Shown here: positions 37,729 to 49,220 of the stretch, one piece after another | How positions within the stretch are numbered: position 1 is the stretch's first letter | Layout of the letters: every line of letters begins with the position of its first letter | Source of the DNA: Sulfitobacter faviae | Lineage (GTDB): Bacteria; Pseudomonadota; Alphaproteobacteria; Rhodobacterales; Rhodobacteraceae | Direction of reading: 5' to 3' | Assembly (NCBI RefSeq): GCF_029870955.1 | Contig: NZ_PGFQ01000001.1 | Coordinates: 2,480,001 to 2,544,000 of the forward strand | DNA: 64,000 bases | Notes under the pieces: model-generated | What the model saw: the letters and a program-made list of their open reading frames with translations, nothing else | Told to the model about the DNA's origin: nothing | Database searches by the model: none | Program-made: the position numbers and the translations under genes

Positions 37729-39339
37729 ATGACACTCAACCTTTCAATGCCAGGACATGATGATCTGAAACCCCGTATCACCGTCTTCGGTGTTGGCGGG
37801 GCAGGCGGCAACGCGGTCAATAACATGATCGAAAAGCAACTTGACGGTGTTGATTTCGTCGTGGCCAACACCGACGCACAGGCGTTGCAGCAGGCTCAGG
37901 CCGAGAACCGCGTGCAACTGGGCATCAAAGTCACCGAAGGTCTGGGTGCGGGCGCGCGTGCCTCTGTGGGTGCTGCCGCTGCCGAAGAGAGCATCGAACA
38001 GATCGTCGACCACCTTGCCGGCGCGCATATGTGCTTCATCACCGCCGGCATGGGCGGCGGCACCGGCACCGGGGCGGCTCCGATCATCGCGCAGGCCGCG
38101 CGTGAACTGGGCGTGCTGACCGTCGGCGTCGTGACCAAGCCCTTCCAATTCGAAGGCGCCAAGCGCATGCGTCAGGCCGAAGACGGCGTCGAGACGCTGC
38201 AAAAGGTCGTCGACACGCTGATCATCATTCCGAACCAGAACCTCTTCCGTCTGGCGAACGAAAAGACCACCTTCACCGAAGCCTTCTCGCTTGCCGATGA
38301 CGTGCTGTACCAAGGTGTGAAGGGCGTGACCGACCTGATGGTCCGTCCGGGTCTCATCAACCTCGACTTCGCCGATGTCCGCGCCGTGATGGACGAGATG
38401 GGCAAGGCGATGATGGGAACGGGCGAGGCCGAGGGCGAAGATCGCGCCATCCAAGCCGCCGAGAAAGCCATCGCCAACCCGCTGCTGGACGAAATCAGCC
38501 TGCGCGGTGCCAAGGGCGTGCTCATCAACATCACCGGCGGTCAGGACCTTACCCTGTTCGAACTCGACGAAGCGGCCAACCGCATTCGCGAGGAAGTGGA
38601 CCCCGAAGCGAACATCATCGTCGGCTCCACGCTGGACGAAAGCCTTGGTGGCCTGATGCGCGTCAGCGTTGTCGCAACCGGCATCGACGCCACTGATGTG
38701 AACACCGAAATCCCGGTCCCGCGCCGCTCCATGAGCCAGCCTTTGCGTCAGAACGTATCGGTTGACGATGTGGCGCAGGTGTCCGCCGCACAGGCGCCGG
38801 TCGCTGCCTCCGTGGCCGCCGAAGCGCCGCAGGAAGTCGAACAGGCCGCCCTGTTCCAAGACCTCCAGCCGACACAGCGCGAGCAGGACCAGTATGAGGA
38901 CGAGAACGTTGTCGAAGACGACGACGGTCTGCCCGCACCGGCGTACCAGCCTGAGGTCGCCGCATTCGAGCCGCGTCAGGAAGAGAACATCGAAGCCGAG
39001 CCCGAAGCCTTCGTCGCACCGCGTGCGCCGACCCCCGGCACACCGTCCCCCGAAGCGCTGGCCCGCCTGCGCGCCGCCGCACAGAAGGCCGCGCCCGAGC
39101 AGCACCGTCAGGCCCAGCAGCAGCAGGGTGAGCAGGGCGACAAGGGCCGTTTCGGCATCAACTCCCTGATCAATCGGATGACCGGCCACGCCGAAGGCGA
39201 AGCGCAAGCCCGCCCCGCGCGCCAGCAGCCGCCGGTGCAAACCCGCGCCTCTGCCGCCGCGCCGCAGCCGCAGGAAAACAACGATCCCGATCAAGAACGC
39301 ATCGAAATCCCCGCGTTCCTGCGCCGTCAGGCCAACTGA
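37729..39339 (+). CDS. ftsZ: Cell division tubulin homologue FtsZ
   Basis: The 536-residue GTPase forms the Z ring. [14 protein letters not shown] and the tubulin signature [10 protein letters not shown] lie in the N-terminal domain, followed by [12 protein letters not shown] Gln/Pro/Glu-rich linker of about 180 residues leads to the C-terminal peptide [11 protein letters not shown] that binds FtsA. I start at ATG 37729 ([12 protein letters not shown]); the longer in-frame start adds non-conserved residues. A 173-base gap after ftsA suggests an own promoter. A terminator follows. Confidence 0.97.
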   Translation: MTLNLSMPGHDDLKPRITVFGVGGAGGNAVNNMIEKQLDGVDFVVANTDAQALQQAQAENRVQLGIKVTEGLGAGARASVGAAAAEESIEQIVDHLAGAHMCFITAGMGGGTGTGAAPIIAQAARELGVLTVGVVTKPFQFEGAKRMRQAEDGVETLQKVVDTLIIIPNQNLFRLANEKTTFTEAFSLADDVLYQGVKGVTDLMVRPGLINLDFADVRAVMDEMGKAMMGTGEAEGEDRAIQAAEKAIANPLLDEISLRGAKGVLINITGGQDLTLFELDEAANRIREEVDPEANIIVGSTLDESLGGLMRVSVVATGIDATDVNTEIPVPRRSMSQPLRQNVSVDDVAQVSAAQAPVAASVAAEAPQEVEQAALFQDLQPTQREQDQYEDENVVEDDDGLPAPAYQPEVAAFEPRQEENIEAEPEAFVAPRAPTPGTPSPEALARLRAAAQKAAPEQHRQAQQQQGEQGDKGRFGINSLINRMTGHAEGEAQARPARQQPPVQTRASAAAPQPQENNDPDQERIEIPAFLRRQAN

Positions 39340-39360
39340 ACTGATCACGATGAATGACGA

Positions 39361-39388
39361 AAGGGCTGCCTTAGGGCGGCCCTTTTTT
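39361..39388 (+). terminator. Rho-independent terminator after ftsZ
   Basis: AAGGGCTGCC and GGCGGCCCTT form a 10-bp stem with one G-U pair around TTAG, followed by a TTTTTT run. This closes the ftsQAZ end of the cluster before lpxC. Confidence 0.85.
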
Positions 39389-39546
39389 GTTTTAGAACAA
39401 CGCCTTGCTCCCGGGTAAGCGTAGCCGTGCTCAAATGTTGCAGTGATGTTTCAGACCGTTGCAAAGATTGAGTTGAGCAAAACGAACCTGCCCCTTAATC
39501 CAGAGTTCAACACACAAGAAGATGTTCGAAGCTTGAGGATGACCCG

Positions 39547-40470
39547 GTGCAGACAACGATCAAATCAGCGGTAAGTTTTACTGGCACAGGCCTGCACTCC
39601 GGTCTGCCTGCGACGGTGACACTGCGCCCGGCGTCGGCCCATCACGGCATCTGGTTCTCGCGCAGCGATGTGGCGGTCGGTGACCGTCTGATCCCCGCCC
39701 GCTGGGACGCGGTGAACCGCTCGCCGCTCTGCACCAAGCTGGAAAACCCCACCGGCCTTTCGATCTCGACCGTCGAGCATCTGATGGCCGCCGTGGCGGG
39801 CTGTGGCATCCATAACCTTTTGATTGAGATCGACGGCCCCGAAGTGCCGATCCTTGATGGCTCCTCGCTGCCTTTCGTGCGCGGGATCATGCAGCGCGGT
39901 CTGCGCCAGCTTGCAGCCCCCGTGATGGCCTTCGAAGTGCTGAAAACCGTTACCGTGCAGGATGGCGACGCGGTTGCGACGATCTCGCCCGCGGATACGC
40001 TGCGCATCGACTTTGAGATCGACTTTGCCGATGCCGCCATCGGCCAGCAGCGCAAGTCGCTGGTGATGAACAACGGCTCCTTCGCGCGTGAACTCTGCGA
40101 CAGCCGCACCTTCTGCCGTCAGGCGGATGTCGAGGCGATGCAGGCCAATGGTCTGGCGCTTGGTGGCGAAGCGGGTGAGAACGCGGTGGTTTTCGATGGC
40201 GATGCCGTCGTCAGCCCCGGCGGCCTGCGCCACGCGGATGAGCCTGTGCGCCACAAGATGCTCGATGCGCTCGGCGATCTGGCGCTGGCCGGGGCGCCGC
40301 TTTTGGGCCATTACGAAGGCAAACGCGCGGGCCATTCGCTGACCAACACGCTGCTGCGCGCGCTCTTTGCCACGCCGGATGCCGTGCGTCTGGTGGCCTG
40401 CGATGCAGCGCAAACGGCGCGGCTGCCCGGCTCCGGCCTGATCTGGAACGAAATCCCACAGGTTGCCTGA
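39547..40470 (+). CDS. lpxC: UDP-3-O-acyl-GlcNAc deacetylase LpxC
   Basis: The 307-residue zinc enzyme commits UDP-GlcNAc to lipid A. TVEHLMAAVAG holds the first zinc His, and HKMLDALGDLAL holds the second His and Asp. SRTFCRQADVEAM and GHYEGKRAGHSLTN (catalytic His) agree. The start is GTG at 39547. It lies 158 bases after the ftsZ terminator, so it has its own promoter. Confidence 0.95.
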   Translation: MQTTIKSAVSFTGTGLHSGLPATVTLRPASAHHGIWFSRSDVAVGDRLIPARWDAVNRSPLCTKLENPTGLSISTVEHLMAAVAGCGIHNLLIEIDGPEVPILDGSSLPFVRGIMQRGLRQLAAPVMAFEVLKTVTVQDGDAVATISPADTLRIDFEIDFADAAIGQQRKSLVMNNGSFARELCDSRTFCRQADVEAMQANGLALGGEAGENAVVFDGDAVVSPGGLRHADEPVRHKMLDALGDLALAGAPLLGHYEGKRAGHSLTNTLLRALFATPDAVRLVACDAAQTARLPGSGLIWNEIPQVA

Positions 40471-40710
40471 TCCCGGGGTGGGGAGCAGCACCGCAAAGCG
40501 CAGGGCGCTTAGGCGGCGAAGTGCCATTGAACGCCCTGCCAATGCCTTGTATTCACTAAGCCGAAGTGACAAGCCTGACCCAGCGATGCGCCGCCGCGCA
40601 GCCGCCTGCGGACGGGGGCGGAATGGGCGTTTTGCAACGCAGTTTATTGTGCTAGTCACATGCGCAAGAGGGTCAAAGACCATGGGTTGGACGATGCAAG
40701 GGGTGCGGGC

Positions 40711-41577
40711 ATGACGGTAGCGGGATCGCGCAAGCGGACGATCAGTGCGGTGCTTCTGGTCGCGACATTGGCAGCCTGCGGCGGTGGTGACGGACGCTCT
40801 GATGGGAACTTCTTCAACCCGCAGGAAATCCCGCTTGAAACCTATTCGGCTGAGCAGATTTTCGAGCGCGGCGAATATGAGCTGACCAACAACAACCCCG
40901 GCGAAGCGGCATTTTATTTCGCCGAGATCGAGCGTCTCTATCCCTATTCCGAATGGGCCAAACGCGCCCTGATCATGCAGGCTTTCGCCTATCACAAGGA
41001 TCAGGACTATCCCAACAGCCGCTCCGCCGCGCAGCGCTTCATTGATTTCTACCCCGCCGATGACGATGCCGCCTATGCGCAGTACCTCTTGGCGCTGAGC
41101 TATTACGACCAGATCGACGAAGTGGGCCGCGACCAAGGGCTGACCTTCCAAGCGTTGCAATCTCTGCGCGCCGTGATCGAAGGCTACCCGGACAGCGAAT
41201 ATGCCCGCTCCGCGATCCTGAAATTCGACCTCGCCTTCGACCATCTGGCGGGCAAGGAGATGGAGATTGGCCGCTACTACCTGCGCCGCGATCACTATAC
41301 CGCCGCGATCAATCGCTTCCGCGTCGTGGTCGAGGATTTCCAGACCACCACCCACACCGCCGAAGCGCTGCACCGTCTGGTCGAAGCTTATCTGTCGCTC
41401 GGCCTGAACCATGAGGCGCAGACGGCGGGGGCCATCCTTGGCCACAACTACCGGGGCTCCGAATGGTATGAGGACAGCTACAAACTGCTGACCGGGCGCG
41501 GCCTTGAGCCTGCCTTTTACAAAGACAATTGGCTGGGTGCAGCCTATCGCCAGACCATCAAGGGCGAGTGGCTTTAA
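40711..41577 (+). CDS. bamD: Outer-membrane assembly lipoprotein BamD
   Basis: The 288-residue lipoprotein has a signal peptide and lipobox LAAC with acylated Cys23. Five TPR-like repeats (AEQIFERGEYELTNNN, YPYSEWAKRALIMQAFAYH, QRFIDFYP and so on) bind BamA in the BAM complex. I choose ATG 40711 because it places the signal sequence correctly; the upstream ATG adds 17 polar residues. The 240-base gap before it holds no gene I can support. Confidence 0.93.
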   Translation: MTVAGSRKRTISAVLLVATLAACGGGDGRSDGNFFNPQEIPLETYSAEQIFERGEYELTNNNPGEAAFYFAEIERLYPYSEWAKRALIMQAFAYHKDQDYPNSRSAAQRFIDFYPADDDAAYAQYLLALSYYDQIDEVGRDQGLTFQALQSLRAVIEGYPDSEYARSAILKFDLAFDHLAGKEMEIGRYYLRRDHYTAAINRFRVVVEDFQTTTHTAEALHRLVEAYLSLGLNHEAQTAGAILGHNYRGSEWYEDSYKLLTGRGLEPAFYKDNWLGAAYRQTIKGEWL

Positions 41578-41608
41578 GGGGGTGGGATCGCCCACCCGAC
41601 GGTTCTAG

Positions 41609-43278
41609 ATGCTGCGCGGACTTGATATTTCAGACATGCTGATCATCGACCGGCTGGAGCTTGGCTTCCAGCCGGGGCTGAACGTGCTGACCGGTGAGAC
41701 CGGCGCGGGCAAGTCGATCCTTTTGGATTCGCTCGGCTTCGTTCTGGGCTGGCGCGGGCGTGCCGATCTGGTGCGCCAAGGGGCCGAACAGGGTGAGGTG
41801 ACCGCGTGGTTCGATCTTCCGCCCGGCCACCCGGCCCATGCGGTGCTGGAAGAGGCGGGCCTGCCTGCCGGAGATGAATTGATCCTGCGCCGCATCAACA
41901 CCTCCGACGGGCGCAAGACCGCTTGGGTCAATGACCGCCGCTGTTCGGGTGAGGTGCTGCGCCGCCTGTCCGAGACATTGGTGGAACTGCACGGCCAGCA
42001 TGATGACCGCGGCCTGCTCAACCCGCGGGGCCATCGTGCCATTTTGGACGATTACGCCGGGAATGCCCGGGCGATTGCCAAGCTGCGCGAGGCGTGGAAT
42101 GCCCTCGGCGCCGCCCGCAAAGCCGCCGCCGCTGCCGCTGCCGAACGCGAGGCCATCGCCGCCGAGGAAGAGTTCCTGCGTCACGCCGTGGCCGAGTTGG
42201 ACAAGCTCGACCCCGAAGCGGGGGAGGAGGCCGCCCTCGACACCCGCCGCCGCCAGATGCAGGGGGCCGAGAAAATCCGCCGCGATGTGGTCAACGCCTA
42301 TGAGTTGTTGGGCCAAGGCGGCGCAGAGACCGCCATGGGCGACGCGCTGCGCTGGCTCGACGGGGTGGCCGACAAGGCCGAAGGCGCGCTGGAGGGCCCG
42401 CTCGCCGCGCTCAACCGCGCCATGGTGGAATTGGACGAGGCGATGTCCGGTGTGGCCGATGCGATCGACGGCATGTCGTTCGACCCCTATGAGTTGGAAG
42501 CCTGCGAAGAGCGGCTTTTTGCGATCCGCGGCCTTGCGCGCAAACATGACGTGCAGCCCGATGAACTTGCCGGTTTCGCCGACACGCTGCGCGCCAAGCT
42601 CGACGCGCTCGATGCGGGCGAAGCGGCGCAGGAGGGGCTGGAGAAAGCCGTCCGCGAAGCGCAGGCGCTTTACGACGAACAGGCCACTGCGCTGACCGAG
42701 AAGCGGCGCAAGGCCGCGGCCAAGCTCGACAAATCCGTGGCGGCAGAGCTTGCCCCGCTCAAGATGGAACGCGCAGTGTTCCAGACGCAATTGACCGAGG
42801 AACCCGCAGGCCCCGAGGGGCGCGATGCGGTCTCTTTCACCGTCGCCACAAACCCGGGCGCGCCTGCCGGACCCTTGGGCAAAATCGCCTCGGGCGGGGA
42901 GTTGAGCCGGTTCCTCTTGGCGCTGAAGGTTTGCCTGACCCAGACCCAATCCGGCCTCACCCTGATCTTTGACGAGATCGACCGTGGGGTAGGGGGCGCC
43001 ACCGCCGATGCCGTGGGCCGCCGCCTGAAGGCATTGGCCGCCGAGGGCAGGTCTTGGTCGTCACCCATTCGCCGCAGGTCGCAGCCCTTGGCGCGCATCA
43101 CTGGCGTGTGGCGAAATCGGTGACCAAGGGCATGACCACCTCGACCGTCACCCCCCTTGCCGCCGAAGAGCGCGTTGATGAGGTCGCCCGAATGCTCGCG
43201 GGCGATACGATCACCGATGCGGCCCGCGCGGCGGCGGAGGCATTGCTCAACGGGCAACAGGGCGCGACGACTTCTTAA
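41609..43278 (+). CDS. recN: DNA repair SMC-like ATPase RecN, frameshifted
   Basis: The two frames give about 556 residues. Walker A GETGAGKSILLDSLGF is at the N-terminus, a long coiled coil is in the middle, the ABC signature SGGELSRFLLAL and Walker B LIFDEIDRGVGG follow, and VVTHSPQVAALGAHHWRV completes the C-terminus. The break is at a G3 run (43045-43047); a fourth G restores AAEGQVLVVTHSP. RecN acts in double-strand break repair. The D-loop and H-loop are only reached after the repair, so a base-calling gap is likely. Confidence 0.93.
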
Positions 43279-43340
43279 ATGGCGGTTTTACCCAAGGTCA
43301 GCTTGCCCTAGACAGAAAGGGTTCAACTGGTCTTAGTCCC

Positions 43341-45026
43341 ATGCCTTCGCAAGATAACGCTTTCTTTTCCCAACAACTTCAGCAGGCGCTTGGCGGCTGC
43401 AAACAGGGCTGGACGGTGCTGCGCACCCGCGGCCCGGGGAAGGTCACATTCTGGTTTATCGCGCTGCTGGTGGGCATCGCCGCGGGCTTTGCCGCCCTGT
43501 TCTTTCGCAAGGGTATCAACTGGTTGCAGGCCACGCTTTACGGCACGGACGATGTGCAATTCCTGCACAGCTTCCTTGCCGGGCTGCCGTGGTATTGGGT
43601 GGTGCTGATCCCGACCTTGGGCGGGTTGCTTGTGGGGTTGATCCTGCACCGTTTCACCCGCGACGGGCGCGCGCGCAGCGTGGGCGATGTGATCCTCGGC
43701 GCTGCCATGCACGACGGACGGGTTGAGACGCGCGCCGGGGTGGCCTCGGCGCTGGCCTCGCTCATCACCCTGTCCACGGGCGGCTCATCGGGCCGCGAAG
43801 GGCCGGTGGTGCATCTCGCCGCCGTGATCTCAACCAAGGTCAGCCGCTTTATCAAGGCCGATGGGATCACCGGGCGGGATCTGTTGGGCTGCGCCGTGGC
43901 GGCGGCGGTCTCGGCCAGCTTCAACGCGCCCATCGCTGGCGCGCTCTTTGCCCTCGAAGTTGTGCTGCGCCATTTCGCCGTCCATGCCTTTGCCCCCATC
44001 GTCATCGCCTCCGCCGCAGGCACGGTCATCAACCGGCTGGAGTTCGGCGGGCTCACGGAATTCGTCTTGCCGGGCCTTGGCGACGTGCAATTCTACGTCG
44101 AACTGCCCGCCTTCCTGCTTTTGGGGCTGACCTGCGGTCTGGTCTCGGTCGTGCTGATGCGCGCGATCTTCTGGGCCGAAGATTTCGGCAACTACTTGCA
44201 AGCCCGCACCGGCCTTGCCCGCTGGCTGCGCCCGGCGGTGGCGGGGGCGATCCTTGGGGTCATCGCGCTCTGGTTTCCCCATATCATCGGCGTGGGCTAT
44301 GAGACGACCTCGCGCGCGCTGGTCGGCGAACTGGTGCTGCATGAGGCGATCATCTTTGCCGTGCTCAAGGTCGCCGCCGTGGCGATCACGCTCGGCGGGC
44401 GCATGGGCGGTGGGGTGTTCTCGCCCTCGCTGATGCTGGGCGCTCTGACCGGGCTTGGCTTCGGGATCATCGCCACCGGTGTCTTCCCCGAAATTTCGGG
44501 CTCTTCCTCGCTCTATGCTTTGGCGGGGATGGGGGCGGTGGCCGCCGCCGTGCTGGGCGCGCCGATTTCAACCACTCTCATCGTGTTTGAGATGACGGGC
44601 GACTGGCAGACCGGTCTGGCCGTGATGGTCGCCGTCAGCATGTCGACCGCGCTGGCCTCCCGGCTGGTCGACCGGTCCTTCTTCCTCACCCAGATGGAGA
44701 GGCGCGGCATCCATCTGGCCGCAGGTCCGCAGGCCTATCTGCTCTCAATGTTCATGGTGGGCCGCATCATGCGCCGCCCCGATGACGAAGACGCGGCTTC
44801 GGAAGACGCCTGTTGGGACTTGATCGACAAGGGCACCTATATCGACGGCAGCGCCACGCTAGAGGCCGCTTTGCCGCTGTTCGACCAGACCCATTCCAAC
44901 TTTATCCCGGTGGTCACCCTCAGCGCGGATGCGCCGCCCGAACTGCTGGGCGCGCTGTTCCACGTCGATGCGCTGAAAGCCTATAACCGCGCCCTCGCCG
45001 CCACGGCGGCAGAGGAGCATTCCTGA
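43341..45026 (+). CDS. ClC-family chloride channel/transporter
   Basis: The 561-residue membrane protein has about ten to eleven helices and the ClC motifs GSSGREGPVVH (gating Glu near 153), GAPIAGALFALE-like SFNAPIAGALFALEVVLRH and GGVFSPSLMLGALTG. A C-terminal region of about 100 residues (LIDKGTYIDGSATLEAALPLF) looks like a single CBS-like unit. It probably moves chloride, possibly with proton exchange. The exact ion and mode cannot be told. Confidence 0.92.
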   Translation: MPSQDNAFFSQQLQQALGGCKQGWTVLRTRGPGKVTFWFIALLVGIAAGFAALFFRKGINWLQATLYGTDDVQFLHSFLAGLPWYWVVLIPTLGGLLVGLILHRFTRDGRARSVGDVILGAAMHDGRVETRAGVASALASLITLSTGGSSGREGPVVHLAAVISTKVSRFIKADGITGRDLLGCAVAAAVSASFNAPIAGALFALEVVLRHFAVHAFAPIVIASAAGTVINRLEFGGLTEFVLPGLGDVQFYVELPAFLLLGLTCGLVSVVLMRAIFWAEDFGNYLQARTGLARWLRPAVAGAILGVIALWFPHIIGVGYETTSRALVGELVLHEAIIFAVLKVAAVAITLGGRMGGGVFSPSLMLGALTGLGFGIIATGVFPEISGSSSLYALAGMGAVAAAVLGAPISTTLIVFEMTGDWQTGLAVMVAVSMSTALASRLVDRSFFLTQMERRGIHLAAGPQAYLLSMFMVGRIMRRPDDEDAASEDACWDLIDKGTYIDGSATLEAALPLFDQTHSNFIPVVTLSADAPPELLGALFHVDALKAYNRALAATAAEEHS

Positions 45027-45033
45027 GCCGCGC

Positions 45034-45378
45034 TCAGATCCGTTCGATGGCGATCTCTTCCATCGGGTTGAAAGCCAAATAGCCTTTGATCGCGGCCACA
45101 TCGGCTTTCGGGTCTTCGTAAGACCACACGGCGTCCTGCAAGGTGCGGCTCTTGGTCACCACCGAGAAATAGGTCGCATCGCCCTTATGCGGGCAATGGC
45201 TGGTCTTATCCGTGCCATCAAGGAAAGCCATGGCGATGTCGCCACGCGGGAAATAGATCACCGGCGGATGGTCCCCCTCGTGCAGTTCCAGCGCGCCCGT
45301 GGACTCGCCCAATACGGCCCCGCCAGCGCGAACAACCCATGTGCCCTCAGCCGGAGTAATCTTGATATGGTCGGCCAT
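45034..45378 (-). CDS. DUF427 domain-containing protein
   Basis: The 114-residue protein has the DUF427 pattern: VRAGGAVLGESTGALELHE, PVIYFPRGDIAMAFL, SHCPHKGDATYFSV and VWSYEDPKADV near the end. The family is common in bacteria and has no settled function. It is convergent with the ClC gene, 8 bases away. Confidence 0.88.
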   Translation of the reverse strand: MADHIKITPAEGTWVVRAGGAVLGESTGALELHEGDHPPVIYFPRGDIAMAFLDGTDKTSHCPHKGDATYFSVVTKSRTLQDAVWSYEDPKADVAAIKGYLAFNPMEEIAIERI

Positions 45379-45407
45379 GCCGTACCCCCTTTACTTAAAT
45401 CGGACGC

Positions 45408-47195
45408 TCACAGGGGCGCCGTTGCCGCATCCAACCACAGTTTTGTAACAGGTGATACCCGCGGCCCGATCTTTTCCGCCACGTCGCGGTGATAGGCGTT
45501 CAACCAGTCCCGCGCCTCAGGGCTGAGCGCCGCCACATCAATCAAACGCCGATCGATCGGCACCAGCGTCAGCGTGCGCCAATCGAGCATTTCGCGATGC
45601 GCGTCGCCGCCGGGCAGGGCGGGGGCTTCTTGCACCACCAATAGGTTTTCGATCCGAATGCCAAAAGCCCCCTCGCGGTAATAACCCGGCTCATTGCTGA
45701 GGATCATACCCGGTTCCAGCGGCACATGGCTCATCTGGCTCAACCGCTGCGGCCCCTCATGGACCGACAGATAGGCGCCCACCCCATGGCCCAAACCGTG
45801 ATCGAAATCCTGCCCCGCCATCCAAAGCGGCAAACGGCCCAGCATCTCGATATCCCGCCCTGCAAGTCCGCGTGGCCAGCGCAGGCGGCTCATGGCAATC
45901 ATCCCCGAAAGCACCCGCGTGAAAGCCGCGCGCGCCTCCGGATCGGGGCTGCCGATGGCAATGGTGCGGGTGATATCGGTGGTGCCGTCCAGATACTGCC
46001 CCCGCTGTCGAGCACCAAGAGATGCCCCTCCTGCAAGACGGTATCGGTCTCTTCATTCACCCGGTAATGGATGATCGCCCCATTCGCCCCGGTGCCCGAG
46101 ATCGTCTCGAAACTGATGTCGCGCAGCGCGGGGTCGCGGCGGCGCAGGCCTTCCAACTGCTGCACGACCTCCGTCTCAGTGACTGTGCCGGGCGCCTGCG
46201 CATCCAGCCAAGCGAGCAGCTCGACCATCGCGGCACCATCGCGCAAATGCGCCTCAGCCGCCCCGGCAATCTCGGCGTCATTCTTGCAGGCCTTGGGCAA
46301 GGCGCAGGGGTCTTCACCAGCCTGCGCCCGATCCCCCAGCAAATCCGCGAACAACAGCGGGGCCGACTGCCGATCAAGCCGCACCGGCCCCTCAAGCGCG
46401 CGCAGGTAATCTGGCAGCCCCTCAGGATCCCGCTGCACCACCTCTGGCCCCAGATGGTCCTCCACATCCACGAGCTTCTCAGCCGCCATGAACAGATCGA
46501 CCCGCGCATCGTCATGCAACACGGCAAAACCATGCGCCACCGGGTTGCGCGGAATGTCCTGCCCGCGAATGTTCAGCAACCAGTTGTGGCTGTCGGGCAG
46601 GGTGATCAATGCCGCCTTCTGCCCCGCCGCGCGCAAATCAGCGGCCAGACGCCGGCGCTTGGCCTCATGGCTTTCCCCGGCAAAACGCTCAGGATGCGCC
46701 GCCACCCTGCCCATCGGCGCATCAGGCTGGTCTTCCCAAATACGGTCGACCATATTCGAGACGCGCCGCATCTCGATGCCAGACCCCGCCAAGGCCTCAA
46801 ACAAAAGATCCATCTGCGCGGGCGTATGCAGCATCGGATCGAAACCAACCACGCCGCCCTCGGGCAATTGATCCTTCAACCAATCGGCCAAAGACACCTC
46901 GGGCCAAGGCACCGGGTAAAGACATCCGCCACCTGCGCTTTGACCTGCGTCCGATAGCGCCCGTCGATGAAAACACCCGCCACATCGCGCAGCGCCGCAC
47001 AGAACCCGGCAGAGCCGGTGAACCCCGTCAACCAAGCCAGCCGATCATCCCGCGGGGCGACATACTCACCCTGATGCGCATCGGCGCGCGGCACGAGAAA
47101 CCCGTCCAAGCCCGCCGCCTGCAATTCCGCACGCAGCGCCGCCAAACGCGGGGACCCTGTTCCGGACGCGCGGTGACCTCGAAACTCTGGAACAC
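45408..47195 (-). CDS. pepP: Aminopeptidase P (M24B), frameshifted three times
   Basis: Three runs each appear short by one base: G4 at 47150-47153, G3 at 46914-46916 and C5 at 45999-46003. Repair gives one protein of about 596 residues from GTG 47195 (preceded by GGAGGGG). It starts MFQSFEVTARPEQ and contains AWLTGFTGSAGF and the M24 metal ligands in LDSGGQYLDGTTDITR, GHGVG, NEPGYY and IRIENL. The enzyme removes N-terminal residues before proline. Three breaks in one gene, all repairable the same way, argue for sequence error. Confidence 0.88.
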
Positions 47196-47237
47196 GCGGC
47201 CCCTCCTTCATCCTTTCTCAAATACCGATCCGACGGT

Positions 47238-49115
47238 TCAGCCCACGCGGCGCATGCCCATGACACGCGCCCGTTTCCGCGGATCGCTGTCAAAGAGCGC
47301 TGCGAGCTGCTCGGTCATCGCCCCGGCAAGCTGATCCACATCCGTGATCGTGACGGCGCGGTCGTAATAACGCGTCACGTCATGGCCGATGCCAATGGCC
47401 AAAAGCTCGACCGCGCGGCGTTTCTCGACCATGGCGATCACGTCGCGGAGGTGTTTTTCCAGATAGTTGGCCGGGTTCACTGACAGGGTGCTGTCATCCA
47501 CCGGCGCGCCGTCGGAAATCACCATGAGGATCTTGCGCGCCTCATGCCGGGCCAGCATCCGCCGGTGGGCCCATTCCAGCGCCTCACCGTCGATATTCTC
47601 TTTCAGCAGACCCTCTTTCATCATCAGACCCAAGTGGTCCCGCGTCCGGCGCCATGGGGCGTCGGCGCTTTTGTAGATGATGTGGCGCAGATCGTTCAGC
47701 CGTCCGGGCTGCGCGGGGCGGCCATCGTTGAGCCACGCCTCGCGCGCCTGTCCGCCCTTCCACGCGCGGGTGGTAAAGCCAAGGATCTCGACCTTCACGT
47801 TGCAGCGCTCCAGCGTGCGGGCCAGCACATCGGCGCAGATCGCGGCGATGGAGATCGGGCGGCCCCGCATGGAGCCGGAGTTGTCCAAGAGCAGCGTCAC
47901 AACAGTGTCGCGGAACTCGGTGTCCTTTTCGATCTTGAAGCTGAGCGGCGTCGTGGGGTTGGCCACCACCCGCGCCAGACGGCCCGCGTCCAACGTGCCC
48001 TCTTCAAGGTCGAATTCCCACGAGCGGTTTTGCTGCGCCTGCAAGCGGCGCTGCAACTTATTCGCCAGACGGCCCACAGCGCCTTTCAGCGGCTCGAGCT
48101 GCTGGTCCAGATAGGCGCGCAGGCGTTCCAATTCGATTGGCTCGGCCAGTTCCTCGGCCCCGATCACCTCGTCATGCTCGCCCTGATAGACACGGTATTC
48201 CGGGTCGGCGTCCGAGACGGGCGGCGGGGGCGGCGGGTCCATCGGCGCGTCGCCCTCGGGCATCTCCGCCTCGTCGCCCAGCTCCTGATCGGCCTCGTCA
48301 TCCATCGAGACCTGCGCCTGACTTTCGTCTTGCTGCTGCTCTTGGCTGTTCTCGGGGGTGCCTTCGGCCTCTTCCTCGTCCTGATCGTCTTGGCCGGTGC
48401 TGTCGGGATCCTGTTCTTCTTCGGTGCCCTCTTCGGCCTGATCCTCTTGATCCTCGTCTTGGCTGTCGGGATCGTCGCCCAACTGATCGCCATAGCCGAG
48501 GTCCGAGATCATCTTGCGGGCCAGCCGCGCGAAATCCGCCTGATCGGCAAGGCTGCCGTCGATCCCTTCGAGCGTGCCGCCCGCCTGATCTTCGATAAAG
48601 CCGCGCCAGAGTTCCATCGCGTTCTCGGCCCCTGCGGGCAGGGGGCGACCGGTGGCCAGATGGCGCACCATATAACCCGCCGCGACCGAGAGCGGCACGT
48701 CGCTGGCCTGTTTGGCCTGATCGTAGCCGCGGCGCAGGGCCTCGTGCTTGATCTTGACGTCGATGTTGCCGGCGGTGCCGGGCATGTCGCGCGCGCCCAT
48801 GGCCTCACAACGCGCTGTCTCCATCGCCTCGTAAAGCTCGCGCGCCATGTCGCCTTGGGGCGCATAGCGGGCGTGGGTCGCGGCATCGTGGTAGCGGCGG
48901 TTCAGCGCCAGCGCATCGGCGGTGCCGCGCGCCAGCAGCACCTCTTCGCGGGTCATCCGGCGGCTCACCTGCGGCAGGCGCATCGCGTCGCCGGAAAGCC
49001 CCGAGGGGTCGACCGAGTAGCTGACCGTCAGTTCGGCGTCATCGGCCATGACCTTGGTCGCCTCGGCCAGCGCCTTTTTGAACGCGTCAGCGGGGTTGTC
49101 GCTTTGTTTACTCAT
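47238..49115 (-). CDS. cobT: Aerobic cobaltochelatase subunit CobT
   Basis: The 625-residue protein has an N-terminal domain, an acidic Glu/Asp/Gln-rich stretch at about 210-290, and a C-terminal von Willebrand A domain with [15 protein letters not shown] near 409. With CobS and CobN it inserts cobalt into hydrogenobyrinic acid diamide using ATP. It lies 105 bases downstream of cobS on the same strand. CobN is not in the window. Confidence 0.95.
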   Translation of the reverse strand: MSKQSDNPADAFKKALAEATKVMADDAELTVSYSVDPSGLSGDAMRLPQVSRRMTREEVLLARGTADALALNRRYHDAATHARYAPQGDMARELYEAMETARCEAMGARDMPGTAGNIDVKIKHEALRRGYDQAKQASDVPLSVAAGYMVRHLATGRPLPAGAENAMELWRGFIEDQAGGTLEGIDGSLADQADFARLARKMISDLGYGDQLGDDPDSQDEDQEDQAEEGTEEEQDPDSTGQDDQDEEEAEGTPENSQEQQQDESQAQVSMDDEADQELGDEAEMPEGDAPMDPPPPPPVSDADPEYRVYQGEHDEVIGAEELAEPIELERLRAYLDQQLEPLKGAVGRLANKLQRRLQAQQNRSWEFDLEEGTLDAGRLARVVANPTTPLSFKIEKDTEFRDTVVTLLLDNSGSMRGRPISIAAICADVLARTLERCNVKVEILGFTTRAWKGGQAREAWLNDGRPAQPGRLNDLRHIIYKSADAPWRRTRDHLGLMMKEGLLKENIDGEALEWAHRRMLARHEARKILMVISDGAPVDDSTLSVNPANYLEKHLRDVIAMVEKRRAVELLAIGIGHDVTRYYDRAVTITDVDQLAGAMTEQLAALFDSDPRKRARVMGMRRVG

Positions 49116-49220
49116 GCCGGTCCCCTTGTCTGTCAGGCAGGCGCGCGTCTGGGAAGGGCAGGGCGCCTTTGCGTGCCGAAACGCGTCCTGCAGGGCGGCG
49201 AGCGAACCCGCCGGGGCGGC

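Noticed and set aside
43279..43340. Terminator between recN and the ClC gene
   Set aside because: No stable stem followed by T residues was seen.
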